A stretch of DNA of 35,307 bases, taken from contig MGXH01000036.1 of NCBI GenBank assembly GCA_001801305.1, forward strand, positions 1-35,307, written 5' to 3'. Origin of the DNA: Gammaproteobacteria bacterium GWE2_42_36. Lineage in GTDB: Bacteria > Pseudomonadota > Gammaproteobacteria > UBA12402. The notes under the pieces were generated by a model. It ran no database searches, was not told the origin of the DNA, and worked only from the letters and a program-made list of their open reading frames with translations. Each line of letters starts with the position of its first letter. Within the stretch, counting starts at the first letter, position 1. This document shows, piece by piece, positions 1-7,308 of the stretch. The translations under genes were made by a program, and so were the position numbers.

Positions 1-1179
1 AATTGCTTCATCGATATCATTGGCACGAATAAAGGGCAACACAGGCATCAATAACTCGAGTCGCGCAAATGGATGATCCGCACGCACTTCGGCAAATGCC
101 AATCGCTTTGAAGGGTCAACGTCCATCCCGATTTGTTTTAAAATCAGCTGCACATCTTTGCCGACCCAATTTTTATTGGCATGATTATTCTCGACAATAA
201 TCGATTCCACTCGCTTGGCTTGCAATGAATTTAATTCAACCGCTGCATGACGCACGAGCGCTTTCTTGAATTCATCGGCCGCTTTTTTTGTGACGATAAT
301 GTTTTTCTCGACGACACAAATAATATTGTTGTCGGTACTCGCACTGGCAATAATATCTTTAGCCGCTTGATCAAAATCAGCAGTTTCATCCACCACAGTC
401 GGCGGATTGCCTGGACCAGCTGCAATCACTTTTTTACCGGAGTTCATCGCCGCTTCAACAACCGCCGGGCCGCCGGTCACCACAAGTAATTTGACCAACG
501 GATGTTTCATCATGATTTGGGCCGATTGAATCGTCGGACGATACACGGTCGTAATCAAATTGGGCGGGCCGCCGGCTGAAATAATCGCTTGGTTGATTAA
601 ATCAACTGTAAACACGGATGTTTTTTTCGCAGAAGGATGCGGATTAAATACAACGGAATTGCCGCCGGCAATCATGCCGATCGTATTACAAATAATCGTT
701 TCAGAAGGATTTGTGCAAGGCGTAATCGCGCCAATCAATCCGTACGGTGCACGTTCTTCAATCGTTAACCCTCGATCACCGGTATACGCGGTTGGTTCTA
801 AATCTTCAACACCCGGCGTTTTATGAATGGCGGTTTCGTTTTTAATGATTTTATCGTCGTATCGACCGAGCCCGGTTTCATCTAATGCTAAACGCGATAA
901 GGTTTTCACCTGAGCTTGGCAATATTCTCGAATACGCGCGATGATTTGTTTGCGCTGCTCGACAGGAATCGATTGATAATCTAAAAACGCTTTTTTTGCT
1001 GCTTGAACTGCTGATTCAATATCGTCGAAACAGCCTTTTTTTAAATCATTTGAATAGGGTTCTGATTTCAATGAAACGATTTTGTCGACAGGTTTTGATT
1101 CGGTTTTTGTCGCGCTCGGCGCTAACTGGCTCACAACTCGATCAACAATCGCATTAATATTTCGCTCATCGATCATCAT
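1..1179 (-). CDS. CoA-acylating aldehyde dehydrogenase of a microcompartment (PduP/EutE-like), 3' end cut off by the window
   Basis: I translated 393 codons from the ATG at 1179, which has an AGGAAA ribosome site 5 nt upstream; the frame is open to base 1. PduP/EutE proteins are about 460-470 residues, so roughly the last 70 are outside. The protein has the aldehyde-dehydrogenase fold, with a nucleotide-binding part (APYGLIGAITPCTNPSE near 144-160) and the catalytic cysteine in NNIICVVEK (Cys288). Family members oxidise acetaldehyde or propionaldehyde to the acyl-CoA with NAD+ inside BMC shells. The first 20 residues (NINAIVDRVVSQLA) form an amphipathic helix followed by a Ser/Thr/Lys/Pro-rich linker, as in encapsulation peptides that bind shell proteins. 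It lies 22 nt downstream of the vertex-protein gene, so the two are probably cotranscribed. The native aldehyde, and hence the BMC type, cannot be told from this window. Confidence 0.9.
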   Translation of the reverse strand, partial: MMIDERNINAIVDRVVSQLAPSATKTESKPVDKIVSLKSEPYSNDLKKGCFDDIESAVQAAKKAFLDYQSIPVEQRKQIIARIREYCQAQVKTLSRLALDETGLGRYDDKIIKNETAIHKTPGVEDLEPTAYTGDRGLTIEERAPYGLIGAITPCTNPSETIICNTIGMIAGGNSVVFNPHPSAKKTSVFTVDLINQAIISAGGPPNLITTVYRPTIQSAQIMMKHPLVKLLVVTGGPAVVEAAMNSGKKVIAAGPGNPPTVVDETADFDQAAKDIIASASTDNNIICVVEKNIIVTKKAADEFKKALVRHAAVELNSLQAKRVESIIVENNHANKNWVGKDVQLILKQIGMDVDPSKRLAFAEVRADHPFARLELLMPVLPFIRANDIDEAI

Positions 1180-1201
1180 AAAAATTTCCTGTCTCTTCTA
1201 A

Positions 1202-1501
1202 TTAAGCTTCTTGGTTTTTTTTATATTTCGTGATGCCACCCAGCTCTAATTCATCAACAATCGCCATGATGACCGTATCGACAGGTTTATCTTTCGTCAC
1301 ATACGTTTGACGCGCAGAACTTCCTGCAGCAGTCAGTACGACTTCGCCAACACCCGCACCGACAGAATCAATCGCGACAACAATCGAACCCGTTGGCTTG
1401 CCTTCAGCGTCGATTGCTTCGACCAATTGAAAGGTAAGCCCTTCTAGTTTCTCATCTTTACTTGTAGAGACAACTGTTCCAATCACTTTGCCCAGCTGCA
1501 T
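1202..1501 (-). CDS. BMC pentameric vertex protein (EutN/CcmL family, BMC-P)
   Basis: This 99-residue protein starts MQLGKVIGTVVSTSKDEKLE, the usual opening of the EutN/CcmL family. It carries the central AIDSVGAGVGEVVLTAAGSS stretch (about 63-82) and the VDTVIMAIVDEL ending. Family pentamers cap the twelve vertices of a polyhedral protein shell. The length matches the family (about 85-100). The start has a strong AGGAGA site 7 nt upstream. It sits between the hexamer-forming shell gene and the aldehyde dehydrogenase, the normal company for such a gene. The tail ends in a Lys/Asn/Gln-rich extension of unknown role. Confidence 0.95.
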   Translation of the reverse strand: MQLGKVIGTVVSTSKDEKLEGLTFQLVEAIDAEGKPTGSIVVAIDSVGAGVGEVVLTAAGSSARQTYVTKDKPVDTVIMAIVDELELGGITKYKKNQEA

Positions 1502-1628
1502 AGAAGAATCTCCTGTTAAAAAAATGATTCAATTTAGCGCGTGTGGATCACCCTACAAAAACTCTCAAACACACTTGATGATTGAAAATTGTGGCGTGAA
1601 GATTAAGGAAACGAATTGCTTCACAACC

Positions 1629-1656
1629 GTCATCCCGCGGCTTGACCGCGGGATCT
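1629..1656. repeat. Short palindromic repeat (ATCCCGCGG...CCGCGGGAT)
   Basis: CCCGCGG and CCGCGGG flank the loop CTTGA, forming a G+C-rich hairpin in the gap between the two shell-protein genes. A near copy with two compensating changes (CCCACGG/CCGTGGG, same CTTGA loop) lies at 3167-3192. The compensating changes suggest that the structure is conserved. There is no T-run on either side, so it does not look like an intrinsic terminator. Confidence 0.75.
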
Positions 1657-1702
1657 AGGATAACTGATGAACCATCGCGAAACGACGCTGCTCATCAACC
1701 TT

Positions 1703-2002
1703 TTACTTCTTTTTCTTATCCTCTGCCTGACGACCTAACGAAAACACTAAATCAAGGTTATCATGCGGTCTTGGAATGACGTGAACAGAAACCAACTCGC
1801 CGACTTTTTCAGCGGCTCTGGCACCCGCTTCCGTAGCGGCTTTAACGGCGGCAACATCACCGCGTACAATGGCGGTAACCAGCCCTGCGCCCACTTTTTC
1901 ATAACCGATCAAAGTGACTTTAGCGGCTTTAACCATCGCGTCGGACGCTTCGACCATACCGATAAATCCTCGGGTTTCGATCATACCTAATGCATCTGCC
2001 AT
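1703..2002 (-). CDS. BMC hexameric shell protein (PduA/EutM/CcmK family, BMC-H)
   Basis: This 99-residue protein has one BMC domain. It begins [20 protein letters not shown] and contains the [29 protein letters not shown] region and SVHVIPRPH near residues 73-81. Those are hallmark positions of PduA/EutM-type hexamers, which tile the facets of the shell and form the central pore. A strong GAGGAGA site lies 7 nt before the ATG. The last residues are a Lys-rich tail (EDKKKK). It appears to be the first gene of the leftward BMC unit, with a 200-bp gap to the vertex gene that contains a palindromic repeat. Only one hexamer gene is visible; others may lie further left. Confidence 0.96.
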   Translation of the reverse strand: MADALGMIETRGFIGMVEASDAMVKAAKVTLIGYEKVGAGLVTAIVRGDVAAVKAATEAGARAAEKVGELVSVHVIPRPHDNLDLVFSLGRQAEDKKKK

Positions 2003-2120
2003 TTTACGTTCTCCTCAGTTGAAATTAAGGTTTAATTGTAGAATCTAAAATTCGTCTGAGGATGATATGCGTCGAGATCCTAAAAATCAAGGACAAGGAG
2101 AGATGAAAAATTGAATTCTG

Positions 2121-2170
2121 AACGCAAAGCCAAAAATTGGCTAAATCGAGACTGTTTTAGCGCTTGCGTT
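2121..2170. other. Nested inverted repeats in the leader/promoter gap before the BMC unit
   Basis: Outer arms AACGCAAAGC (2121-2130) and GCTTGCGTT (2162-2170) are complementary with one bulge. Inside is a second small hairpin, AGCCAA-AAA-TTGGCT (2128-2142). The structure lies between the MetH-domain gene (ending 2205) and the shell gene (starting 2002). Read leftward, the inner hairpin is followed by only three T. It could be a weak terminator for the upstream gene or a structured leader or operator for the BMC genes. I found no cobalamin-riboswitch signature here. Confidence 0.3.
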
Positions 2171-2204
2171 TCTGGCAATGGCGGCTATGTAACGACGCCT
2201 TTCC

Positions 2205-3005
2205 TCAATCTTGTATAAAAAACCAGTGTGCCTGCGGATGAGATACTACAATCGCCGAAGTCGAACTTTCTGGCACTAACTCATCCGCTTCACTCAATGT
2301 CACGCCAATACGATCGGCTTTTAAAAGCATTAATATTTTTTCTTGATCGTGCAATTCCGGACAGGCAGAATAACCGAGCGAAAAACGAGCACCTCGATAG
2401 CGGTGCTGAAAAACCGCGTCCATTTGAGCGGGCTCTTCTGCAGAAAATCCCAACTCAATACGAATACGTCGATGGACATACTCCGAAAGCGCAGCCGTAA
2501 AAGCAGCACTTAACCCGTACCAATAAAAATAGGCCTGATAATATGCTCGCTCGAATAATGTTTTTGCATAATCGGAAATACCTTGCCCGCTCGTGACCAG
2601 TTGAAGGGCAACAACATCTCTGTCCCCGCTTTGCGTTGATCGAAAATAATCCGTCAAACATAAACGATTCCCTTTTGATTGCCGAGGAAAATTAAAACGA
2701 CATAAAATTTCGCGGCTAACATGATCGGCATAAATAATTAAATCATCGGCTTCAGATTGACAGCTAAAATAACCATACACTGCTTTCGGCACTAAAATTT
2801 TCTTATCCTGATCTTCTTGAATCAATTGATCTAACACGGTTTGCGCATAGGCATCAAATTGGCTAAATCCCCAGTGTGCTTTGGCTAAATGCGGTAAATT
2901 CAAGTAAGGGATAATATGTTCTGTTTTTAATCCATCGAGACAACAAGCACCAAAAAAAGGCGGACAAGGGACAGGCTGTTGTTTCAGCGCATCATGAGGC
3001 ATCAT
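2205..3005 (-). CDS. Free-standing MetH activation domain (cobalamin-dependent methionine synthase, AdoMet-binding C-terminal module)
   Basis: The protein matches the MetH activation domain from end to end. It has PPFFG near its start (as at the opening of that domain in E. coli MetH), SEYVHRRIRIELGF, and RYRGARFSLGYSACP near 202-216, the R-x-x-x-G-Y-x-A-C-P signature that binds AdoMet. In full-length MetH (about 1200 residues) this module remethylates inactive cob(II)alamin. No homocysteine, folate or B12-binding domain is encoded in the 200 bp upstream, so this is a split or relic gene. I chose the ATG at 3005 because GGAG lies 8 nt upstream; an in-frame ATG at 3023 has no ribosome site. 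It is transcribed toward the BMC genes. It may work with a separate MetH core elsewhere, or reactivate another corrinoid protein (inference). Confidence 0.85.
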   Translation of the reverse strand: MMPHDALKQQPVPCPPFFGACCLDGLKTEHIIPYLNLPHLAKAHWGFSQFDAYAQTVLDQLIQEDQDKKILVPKAVYGYFSCQSEADDLIIYADHVSREILCRFNFPRQSKGNRLCLTDYFRSTQSGDRDVVALQLVTSGQGISDYAKTLFERAYYQAYFYWYGLSAAFTAALSEYVHRRIRIELGFSAEEPAQMDAVFQHRYRGARFSLGYSACPELHDQEKILMLLKADRIGVTLSEADELVPESSTSAIVVSHPQAHWFFIQD

Positions 3006-3076
3006 GCCGTCAGCTCCATTCATTTTTCAAAAAAAATCAATCTCTCAAAAAAACGTTCCTGCTTTTTACTCATACC

Positions 3077-3192
3077 ATTCCCGCGAAAGCGGGAATCCAG
3101 AAGCCGCATCATCCATAATCATCTTTCTAGATAATTTCGTAGCCCATAAACTGGATTCCGCAGTCCGTCATCCCACGGCTTGACCGTGGGGT
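3077..3192. repeat. Composite palindromic repeat region
   Basis: Three linked elements fill this gap. The first is a perfect 8-bp hairpin ATTCCCGC-GAAA-GCGGGAAT (3077-3096). The second is an inverted pair GCGGGAATCCAG (3089-3100) and CTGGATTCCGC (3151-3161) enclosing about 50 bp. The third is a CCCACGG-CTTGA-CCGTGGG hairpin (about 3167-3192) related to the copy at 1629-1656. Such units are typical of dispersed REP-like sequences. None is followed by a T-run. Confidence 0.7.
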
Positions 3193-3226
3193 GATGTCGC
3201 GTAGCAACTCGTTTCGTCGATCCTTT

Positions 3227-3850
3227 TTAGAACCGCCACCACGGCTTTTGTGGCAAATCTTTCTCACAAGATAACAATTGTGTTTGATAGTCCCAAGCGC
3301 GACATTGCACTTGTTTCGCCAATGAAACCAACCAGGGCTTTTTCCGATAGCTCCCATTAATATACCCTGTAATTCCTTCATGGTAAGCCAAATAAATAGC
3401 ATAAGCTGAACTGTTACTGATCGGGATACCCGTGCGTAAAGCAATTTGATGAGAATACCAACCGATAAAATCCGCTGCGTCTGAAAATTCATCTCGATAC
3501 GCATTATGATGCCCGGTATCCGCCTGATAATTGCGCCATGTTTGATTGAGCGCTTGCGAATAGCCGTAGGCGGTCGATGGGCGTTGCCATGGCACAATAA
3601 ACAATAGCCTATCTCTCGGCGGTTTCGCTGCCGCGGTGAAGCGCGATTCAGAATACATCACCGACATAAGCACGCTGATCGGGATATGCCATCGATCTCG
3701 AACGTCTTTAGCAGCCCAATACCACTGTGGATATTCATTAAAGATGGTACAAATATTCTCCTGATGAGTCGGTGGGGATGGAGAACAAGCAGCTAATATG
3801 GCTAAAAAACTGGCCAATACAATAAACGACAAAAAACGGCTAAGACGCAT
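3227..3850 (-). CDS. Lipoprotein with lytic transglycosylase-like (SLT) domain
   Basis: This 207-residue protein has a hydrophobic N-terminal signal and the lipobox LAAC (Cys22), so it should be lipidated and anchored in an envelope membrane. The rest resembles the SLT/lysozyme-like family. SVMYSESRF (Glu68 as likely catalytic acid) is followed by STAYGYSQALNQTWRNYQ and AYLAYHEGITGY, the usual motif order of lytic transglycosylases that cut peptidoglycan glycan strands. The start overlaps the end of bepA by 11 nt with AAGGA 8 nt upstream, so translation is probably coupled. The two may act together in envelope maintenance (inference). The residue spacing after the catalytic Glu differs from classical Slt70, so the exact subfamily is not certain. 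Confidence 0.82.
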   Translation of the reverse strand: MRLSRFLSFIVLASFLAILAACSPSPPTHQENICTIFNEYPQWYWAAKDVRDRWHIPISVLMSVMYSESRFTAAAKPPRDRLLFIVPWQRPSTAYGYSQALNQTWRNYQADTGHHNAYRDEFSDAADFIGWYSHQIALRTGIPISNSSAYAIYLAYHEGITGYINGSYRKKPWLVSLAKQVQCRAWDYQTQLLSCEKDLPQKPWWRF

Positions 3851-5279
3851 TCATTTGATCCTTAATTTGTTGGATTTTTTCATTGATTTTACGTTTTTGG
3901 TACAAATCATTTTGCGCTGATTCTAAAGCCAATTGGAGTTGTTGTATAGCGCCTTTTAGGTCGCCGTATAAAAGATAGAGTTGCGCACGCGTTTGATAAG
4001 CATCCAGCAAATCATGGGCCCGTCCCTGCACCTGAAATAATAAATCGAGATAAACATCATCTTCCTGGTATCGATCTTGGTAAGGTTCCAAAACTTTTCG
4101 GGCTTGCACATACGCTTGTGTATGAAATAAAAATGTCGCGTAACTCATCATGAACGGATAATAACTCGCATGACCTGATGCTAACGCTTTATAAATAACC
4201 ATAGCCGCATCGCGATTGTTCATCTGGGCATCGATTTCAGCCTCAGTAATTTGAAAAATCAAAATCGACGGATTTTGCGCGACTAATTTTTGAATAATCG
4301 GTAAAGCATCCTTGAATCGATGCGCTTTAGACAAAGCCAGCGCGTAACCATATTGCAAAATAAAATTATTCGCATTGCCCTGTTTTTTCAATAAAATGTC
4401 ATATCGCCGCACGGCGCTCAGGGGATCGAGATTCAACTCATCCGCTAAACGCACACGCATCAGTAAATAATCAACACTATTCAGAACGCGCGCTTTTAAA
4501 GGAAACTGCTCACAACGATTGGAAGCATCGGCCAATCGTTCTTCAGTCACGGGATGTGAACGCAATAAATCTGGCACATGATCGCCGTTTAAAGAAGATT
4601 GCTTGGCTAATCGACCAAAAAAAGTCGGCATACTGCAAGGATCAAATCCCGCGTTCGCTAATGTCTGAATCCCAATATGATCCGCTTCTCGTTCAAAATC
4701 ACGTGAATAACTCAAACTTTTTTCCGCGCCACCCGCTGTTGCCGCCGTTAAAACCCCCATACCGGCATTCGGATTTTTTACGCCTGCGGCAATGCCCGCC
4801 AGCATGCCGGCGATTGTGGATAATGTCAGCCATTTTTGCTCCTCAAATCCACGTGCAATATGACGCTGAATAACGTGCGAGGTTTCATGGGCTATTACCG
4901 CCGCCAGCTCGCTTTCCGTTTGTGCCGTAAAAATCAACCCACTATTCACGCCGACATAACCCGCGGGTCCCGCAAAAGCATTGATGCTCGAGTCCCGAAC
5001 GATAAAGAAATAAAAATGTTGCTTTGGCTTGGGACTACTAGCCACCAAATGGGCGCCTAATGTTTGAATATAATTTACGACGAATGGATCCGACACTAAA
5101 GGTAACTGGTTGCGAATCGCTTGCATGAATTTTTCGCCCAAATTCTTTTCATCCTGTAGAGATAAAGATCGCTCAGACGGATCACCTAAATTAGGTAGAT
5201 TATAAGCGAAAACACTTAGCGCCATGCTAGACAACAGTAACCACAACAAGCATTGGATAAATTTTTTCATTTTCATCAT
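3840..5279 (-). CDS. bepA: Periplasmic M48 metalloprotease/chaperone with TPR domain (BepA/YfgC-like)
   Basis: This 479-residue protein opens with a cleavable signal (about 1-25, ending SVFA). An M48 peptidase domain follows. HETSH at 131-135 supplies two zinc ligands and the catalytic Glu, and READHIG (Glu198) supplies the third ligand. LLRSHPVTEERLADA comes before a C-terminal TPR-like half (about 270-479) rich in helical pairs. Length and layout match E. coli BepA (487), which helps assemble or degrade stalled LptD and other outer-membrane proteins with BamA. The ATG overlaps the stop of the toxin gene upstream (ATGA type), with GGGTGAG 8 nt before it. It is therefore translationally coupled to the toxin-antitoxin pair, an unusual neighbour. 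Confidence 0.92.
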   Translation of the reverse strand: MMKMKKFIQCLLWLLLSSMALSVFAYNLPNLGDPSERSLSLQDEKNLGEKFMQAIRNQLPLVSDPFVVNYIQTLGAHLVASSPKPKQHFYFFIVRDSSINAFAGPAGYVGVNSGLIFTAQTESELAAVIAHETSHVIQRHIARGFEEQKWLTLSTIAGMLAGIAAGVKNPNAGMGVLTAATAGGAEKSLSYSRDFEREADHIGIQTLANAGFDPCSMPTFFGRLAKQSSLNGDHVPDLLRSHPVTEERLADASNRCEQFPLKARVLNSVDYLLMRVRLADELNLDPLSAVRRYDILLKKQGNANNFILQYGYALALSKAHRFKDALPIIQKLVAQNPSILIFQITEAEIDAQMNNRDAAMVIYKALASGHASYYPFMMSYATFLFHTQAYVQARKVLEPYQDRYQEDDVYLDLLFQVQGRAHDLLDAYQTRAQLYLLYGDLKGAIQQLQLALESAQNDLYQKRKINEKIQQIKDQMNAS

Positions 5280-6160
5280 GACAATAACTCACCCGACATC
5301 GTTTGTATCTTCTCCAAGATAGTGAGAAAAAAAGCTTTTGTCCATAAAGTCATCGAAGCGCTATTTTTTATAAAAGGGAATACATCTTTTTTTGCCTGTT
5401 CGAAATCAGTTGATTGAATTTTTTCGCGCAATAACTCAACCAACGCCGATCGATCGAATGTCTTTTTTTCCTCCCATGCGTGACTTTGAACGAGCCGCGC
5501 TTTTAAATGTGTTAAATTAACCGGCGTTTGCCTGGACAAATACCAAATAAAATCATACCAATCTCTTCCTTTAACACGAACCATCCATGGCCGACACAGT
5601 AACGCATGAATTTTCCCAGCAAATAAAGAAGGCTCCGTAAAACTTTTCACCGAAAAAGGAATGGGTGAAAGCAAAAATTTAGTTTCCGTATTAAACGAAC
5701 CCGGCGGATCAGTGTCTACTTCCATTTTAATTTTAATTGTTTGCATGTGATGCACCCCTTTCAGCATATCGGGTGGGGTATCGATCATAAGAAGTTGTTT
5801 TTTCGATTCTGCTTTGATGAATGCGGATTCAATTGAAGAAGCTTGTGGCTTTATTTTCGTTTGAACAGTGGCCTCAAAACCAAAACTGGCGAGTTCCTTG
5901 GCGATTGCCTTATTATAACCATCTAAACTAAAATGCTTGTTTTTTTGCAGAAGAGAAAAATCGAGGTCTTCAGAAAAACGATCCAACCCATATAAAATTC
6001 TGAGCGCAGAACCGCCATAAAACGCCGCTTTTTCAAAAAATTTTGCACGCCACAATCCCAGCAGCGCGATCTCTTGGAAAATCTCTTTGAGCGAATTGAG
6101 ATAATCTTGCTGAGATCGGCAAATATATTTTTTTAAAATTTGTTTAATAACATCATGCAT
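5276..6160 (-). CDS. abiEii: AbiEii/AbiGii-family nucleotidyltransferase toxin
   Basis: This 294-residue protein has the signature motifs of the AbiEii nucleotidyltransferase-like family. AFYGGSALRILYG (near 47-59) is followed by RFSEDLDFSLL with the two metal-binding aspartates. The basic motif KIHALLCR...VKGRDWYDFIWYL comes near residues 180-205. AbiEii proteins are the toxins of type IV toxin-antitoxin and phage-abortive-infection modules; characterised relatives inhibit growth by modifying tRNA with nucleotides. The gene begins 4 nt after its partner ends, with AAGGAA 8 nt before the ATG. No key motif looks damaged. The C-terminal about 60 residues are family-variable. Confidence 0.9.
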   Translation of the reverse strand: MHDVIKQILKKYICRSQQDYLNSLKEIFQEIALLGLWRAKFFEKAAFYGGSALRILYGLDRFSEDLDFSLLQKNKHFSLDGYNKAIAKELASFGFEATVQTKIKPQASSIESAFIKAESKKQLLMIDTPPDMLKGVHHMQTIKIKMEVDTDPPGSFNTETKFLLSPIPFSVKSFTEPSLFAGKIHALLCRPWMVRVKGRDWYDFIWYLSRQTPVNLTHLKARLVQSHAWEEKKTFDRSALVELLREKIQSTDFEQAKKDVFPFIKNSASMTLWTKAFFLTILEKIQTMSGELLS

Positions 6161-6164
6161 GACC

Positions 6165-6812
6165 TCATTTCCTTTTTTTTAAATAATGCATGAGCAAACG
6201 AATTCGCGCATCTTGATAAACATGATTTATTTCTTGGAGATATTTTAATTTAAATTTCAATAATAAATTTTCGTCGATACGCAAATGATGAAATAAATAC
6301 TTTTCCATATCATCGCCATGCTGCAACGCCACTCTCTTATCAATAAAATAAAGCTGATCACAAAGTGCTTTTTCAGGCGTCGAAATTAAAAAAGGCTGAT
6401 CCGGAAGCAACGTGGCTTGCACAATACCTACCGTATATTGGCGCGCTGGCAAATAATAGTAAATAAAATCGCCCACGGCGGTGTTAAAAAATTTATATCG
6501 ATTACTGGTGATGCTAGTCACACTTTCTACACGTTCTGGAATGAGGCCATAGAAACCCAATGCATACGTTAATGAAATCGCCGAGGGGCCATAAATAAGA
6601 TTAGCCAACACTTCTTTTGAATAAGGATGTAAAGCGGCTGATTCTCCAAAAACGTATAATCCTTTTTTGACACGAATGAGCTCGCCTGATTTTAACCAAG
6701 CAGAAATTTTTTCTCGAGGACAAGCATAGCGACTGAGCGCAGACATCATAAAGGAATAATCCACCTCTTCTCGGCCTGCTCGTTTTCTCAATGTTTCGAT
6801 TTTCATCAGCAT
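6165..6812 (-). CDS. abiEi: AbiEi-family antitoxin/transcriptional regulator
   Basis: This 215-residue protein has an N-terminal winged-helix segment (about 1-55, ending LKSGELIRVKKGLYVF), a typical AbiEi opening. The linker SKEVLANLIYGPSAISLTYAL and the region STPEKALCDQLYF (about 140-152) are common in AbiEi antitoxins. Family members neutralise AbiEii and repress their own promoter by binding inverted repeats. The order antitoxin-toxin and the 4-nt gap are standard for the module. GGAAG lies 4 nt before the first ATG; a second in-frame ATG at 6806 is possible. An imperfect inverted repeat about 55 bp upstream may be its operator. Confidence 0.88.
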   Translation of the reverse strand: MLMKIETLRKRAGREEVDYSFMMSALSRYACPREKISAWLKSGELIRVKKGLYVFGESAALHPYSKEVLANLIYGPSAISLTYALGFYGLIPERVESVTSITSNRYKFFNTAVGDFIYYYLPARQYTVGIVQATLLPDQPFLISTPEKALCDQLYFIDKRVALQHGDDMEKYLFHHLRIDENLLLKFKLKYLQEINHVYQDARIRLLMHYLKKRK

Positions 6813-6864
6813 TCAACTTCCACTCAGCGTTTAACCTGGAAACGCGGTTCGTTTGAAAAATCCA

Positions 6865-6889
6865 ATATGTCAGGTATTTTCCGACATAC
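6865..6889 (-). promoter_or_regulatory. Candidate AbiEi operator/promoter region
   Basis: The repeat TATGTC (6866-6871) and GACATA (6883-6888), extended by partly matching GG/CC, forms an imperfect palindrome upstream of abiEi. Read leftward, TTGCTT followed after 17 nt by GAAAAT could be the -35 and -10 boxes, placing the repeat on the promoter. AbiEi proteins are known to autorepress through inverted repeats. The assignment here rests on position and symmetry only. Confidence 0.4.
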
Positions 6890-6950
6890 TGGTAAAACAA
6901 GCAAGAGAAATAAAACGCCTGATATTGAAAAACAGATTTTGAAAAATTAC

Positions 6951-6979
6951 TTGACTCAACAAAGCTCAATCGGTTTAAT
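6951..6979 (+). promoter_or_regulatory. Promoter of tRNA-Phe
   Basis: TTGACT (6951-6956) and TTTAAT (6974-6979) are separated by exactly 17 nt. The G+C-rich discriminator AGGCGC follows, as is usual for stable-RNA promoters under stringent control. The tRNA begins 23 nt after the -10 box. Confidence 0.75.
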
Positions 6980-7002
6980 AGGCGCTCTTGCAATCAACCG
7001 AT

Positions 7003-7078
7003 GGCCAGATAGCTCAGTCGGTAGAGCAGAGGCCTGAAAAGCCTTGTGTCGGCAGTTCAATTCTGCCTCTGGCCACCA
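7003..7078 (+). tRNA. tRNA-Phe (anticodon GAA)
   Basis: This is a full 76-nt cloverleaf. The acceptor stem pairs GGCCAGA with TCTGGCC and the CCA end is encoded. The D arm is GCTC/GAGC. The anticodon stem GAGGC/GCCTT carries the loop CTGAAAA, whose anticodon is GAA. The T arm is GGCAG-TTCAATT-CTGCC. It is the only RNA gene I can see and marks the switch from leftward to rightward transcription. Confidence 0.97.
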
Positions 7079-7087
7079 TGTTTTTTA

Positions 7088-7155
7088 GTAATTATTCATC
7101 GTGATGATATAAGAACGTCCAGACGTTTGGATGGTTTTTGGCGAAAAATCAATGG
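7088..7155. repeat. Dispersed element, copy A (GTAATTATTCA type)
   Basis: It starts GTAATTATTCA and continues with GTGATGATATAAGAACG and GGATGGTTTTTGGC. It can be aligned over about 65 bp with copy B at 32480-32578 (GATAATACAAGAACG, GGATGATTTTTGAC). The right-hand end is degraded compared with copy B. It lies directly after tRNA-Phe. Confidence 0.7.
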
Positions 7156-7258
7156 GTCGCTATTTTACCTGCGTTTCCACCGCTTGGTGATTTTAAAAAA
7201 CAGAATCGCAAGAAACCATAACAACTTTCCTGTAAATTAAAATTCCGCATGAAAACCT

Positions 7259-7267
7259 TGCTAAAAT
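7259..7267 (+). promoter_or_regulatory. Possible extended -10 promoter for the rightward membrane-protein genes
   Basis: TGCTAAAAT fits an extended -10 element (TG-n-TAAAAT) about 40 nt before the ATG at 7309. No good -35 box is present 17 nt upstream. The position is sensible, but the call is weak. Confidence 0.3.
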
Positions 7268-7308
7268 ACGCTAACATTCATCGACATATCAAAATTTAGA
7301 GATTCATT

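Noticed and set aside
247-826. Plus-strand open frames of 80 and 88 codons
   Set aside because: They are opposite-strand shadows of the aldehyde dehydrogenase, with no ribosome site or family likeness.
2103-2114. ATG AAA AAT TGA after AAGGAG as a tiny leader peptide
   Set aside because: The good ribosome site is on the plus strand, where no gene follows; three codons are too few to support a call.
3077-3096. Perfect hairpin as an intrinsic terminator for the bepA-SLT unit
   Set aside because: There is no T-run after the stem on either strand; it matches the dispersed repeat pattern instead.
2003-3226. Cobalamin riboswitch controlling the MetH domain or BMC genes
   Set aside because: I searched both gaps for a B12-box-like motif and supporting stems and saw none.
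3127-3597. Open frame of 156 codons on the minus strand
   Set aside because: It overlaps the SLT lipoprotein in another frame, shows no domain, and its 3' part runs through the palindromic repeats.
7003-7078. tRNA-Phe as attachment site of a genomic island
   Set aside because: No second copy of the tRNA 3' end and no integrase were found in the window, so an att site cannot be supported.
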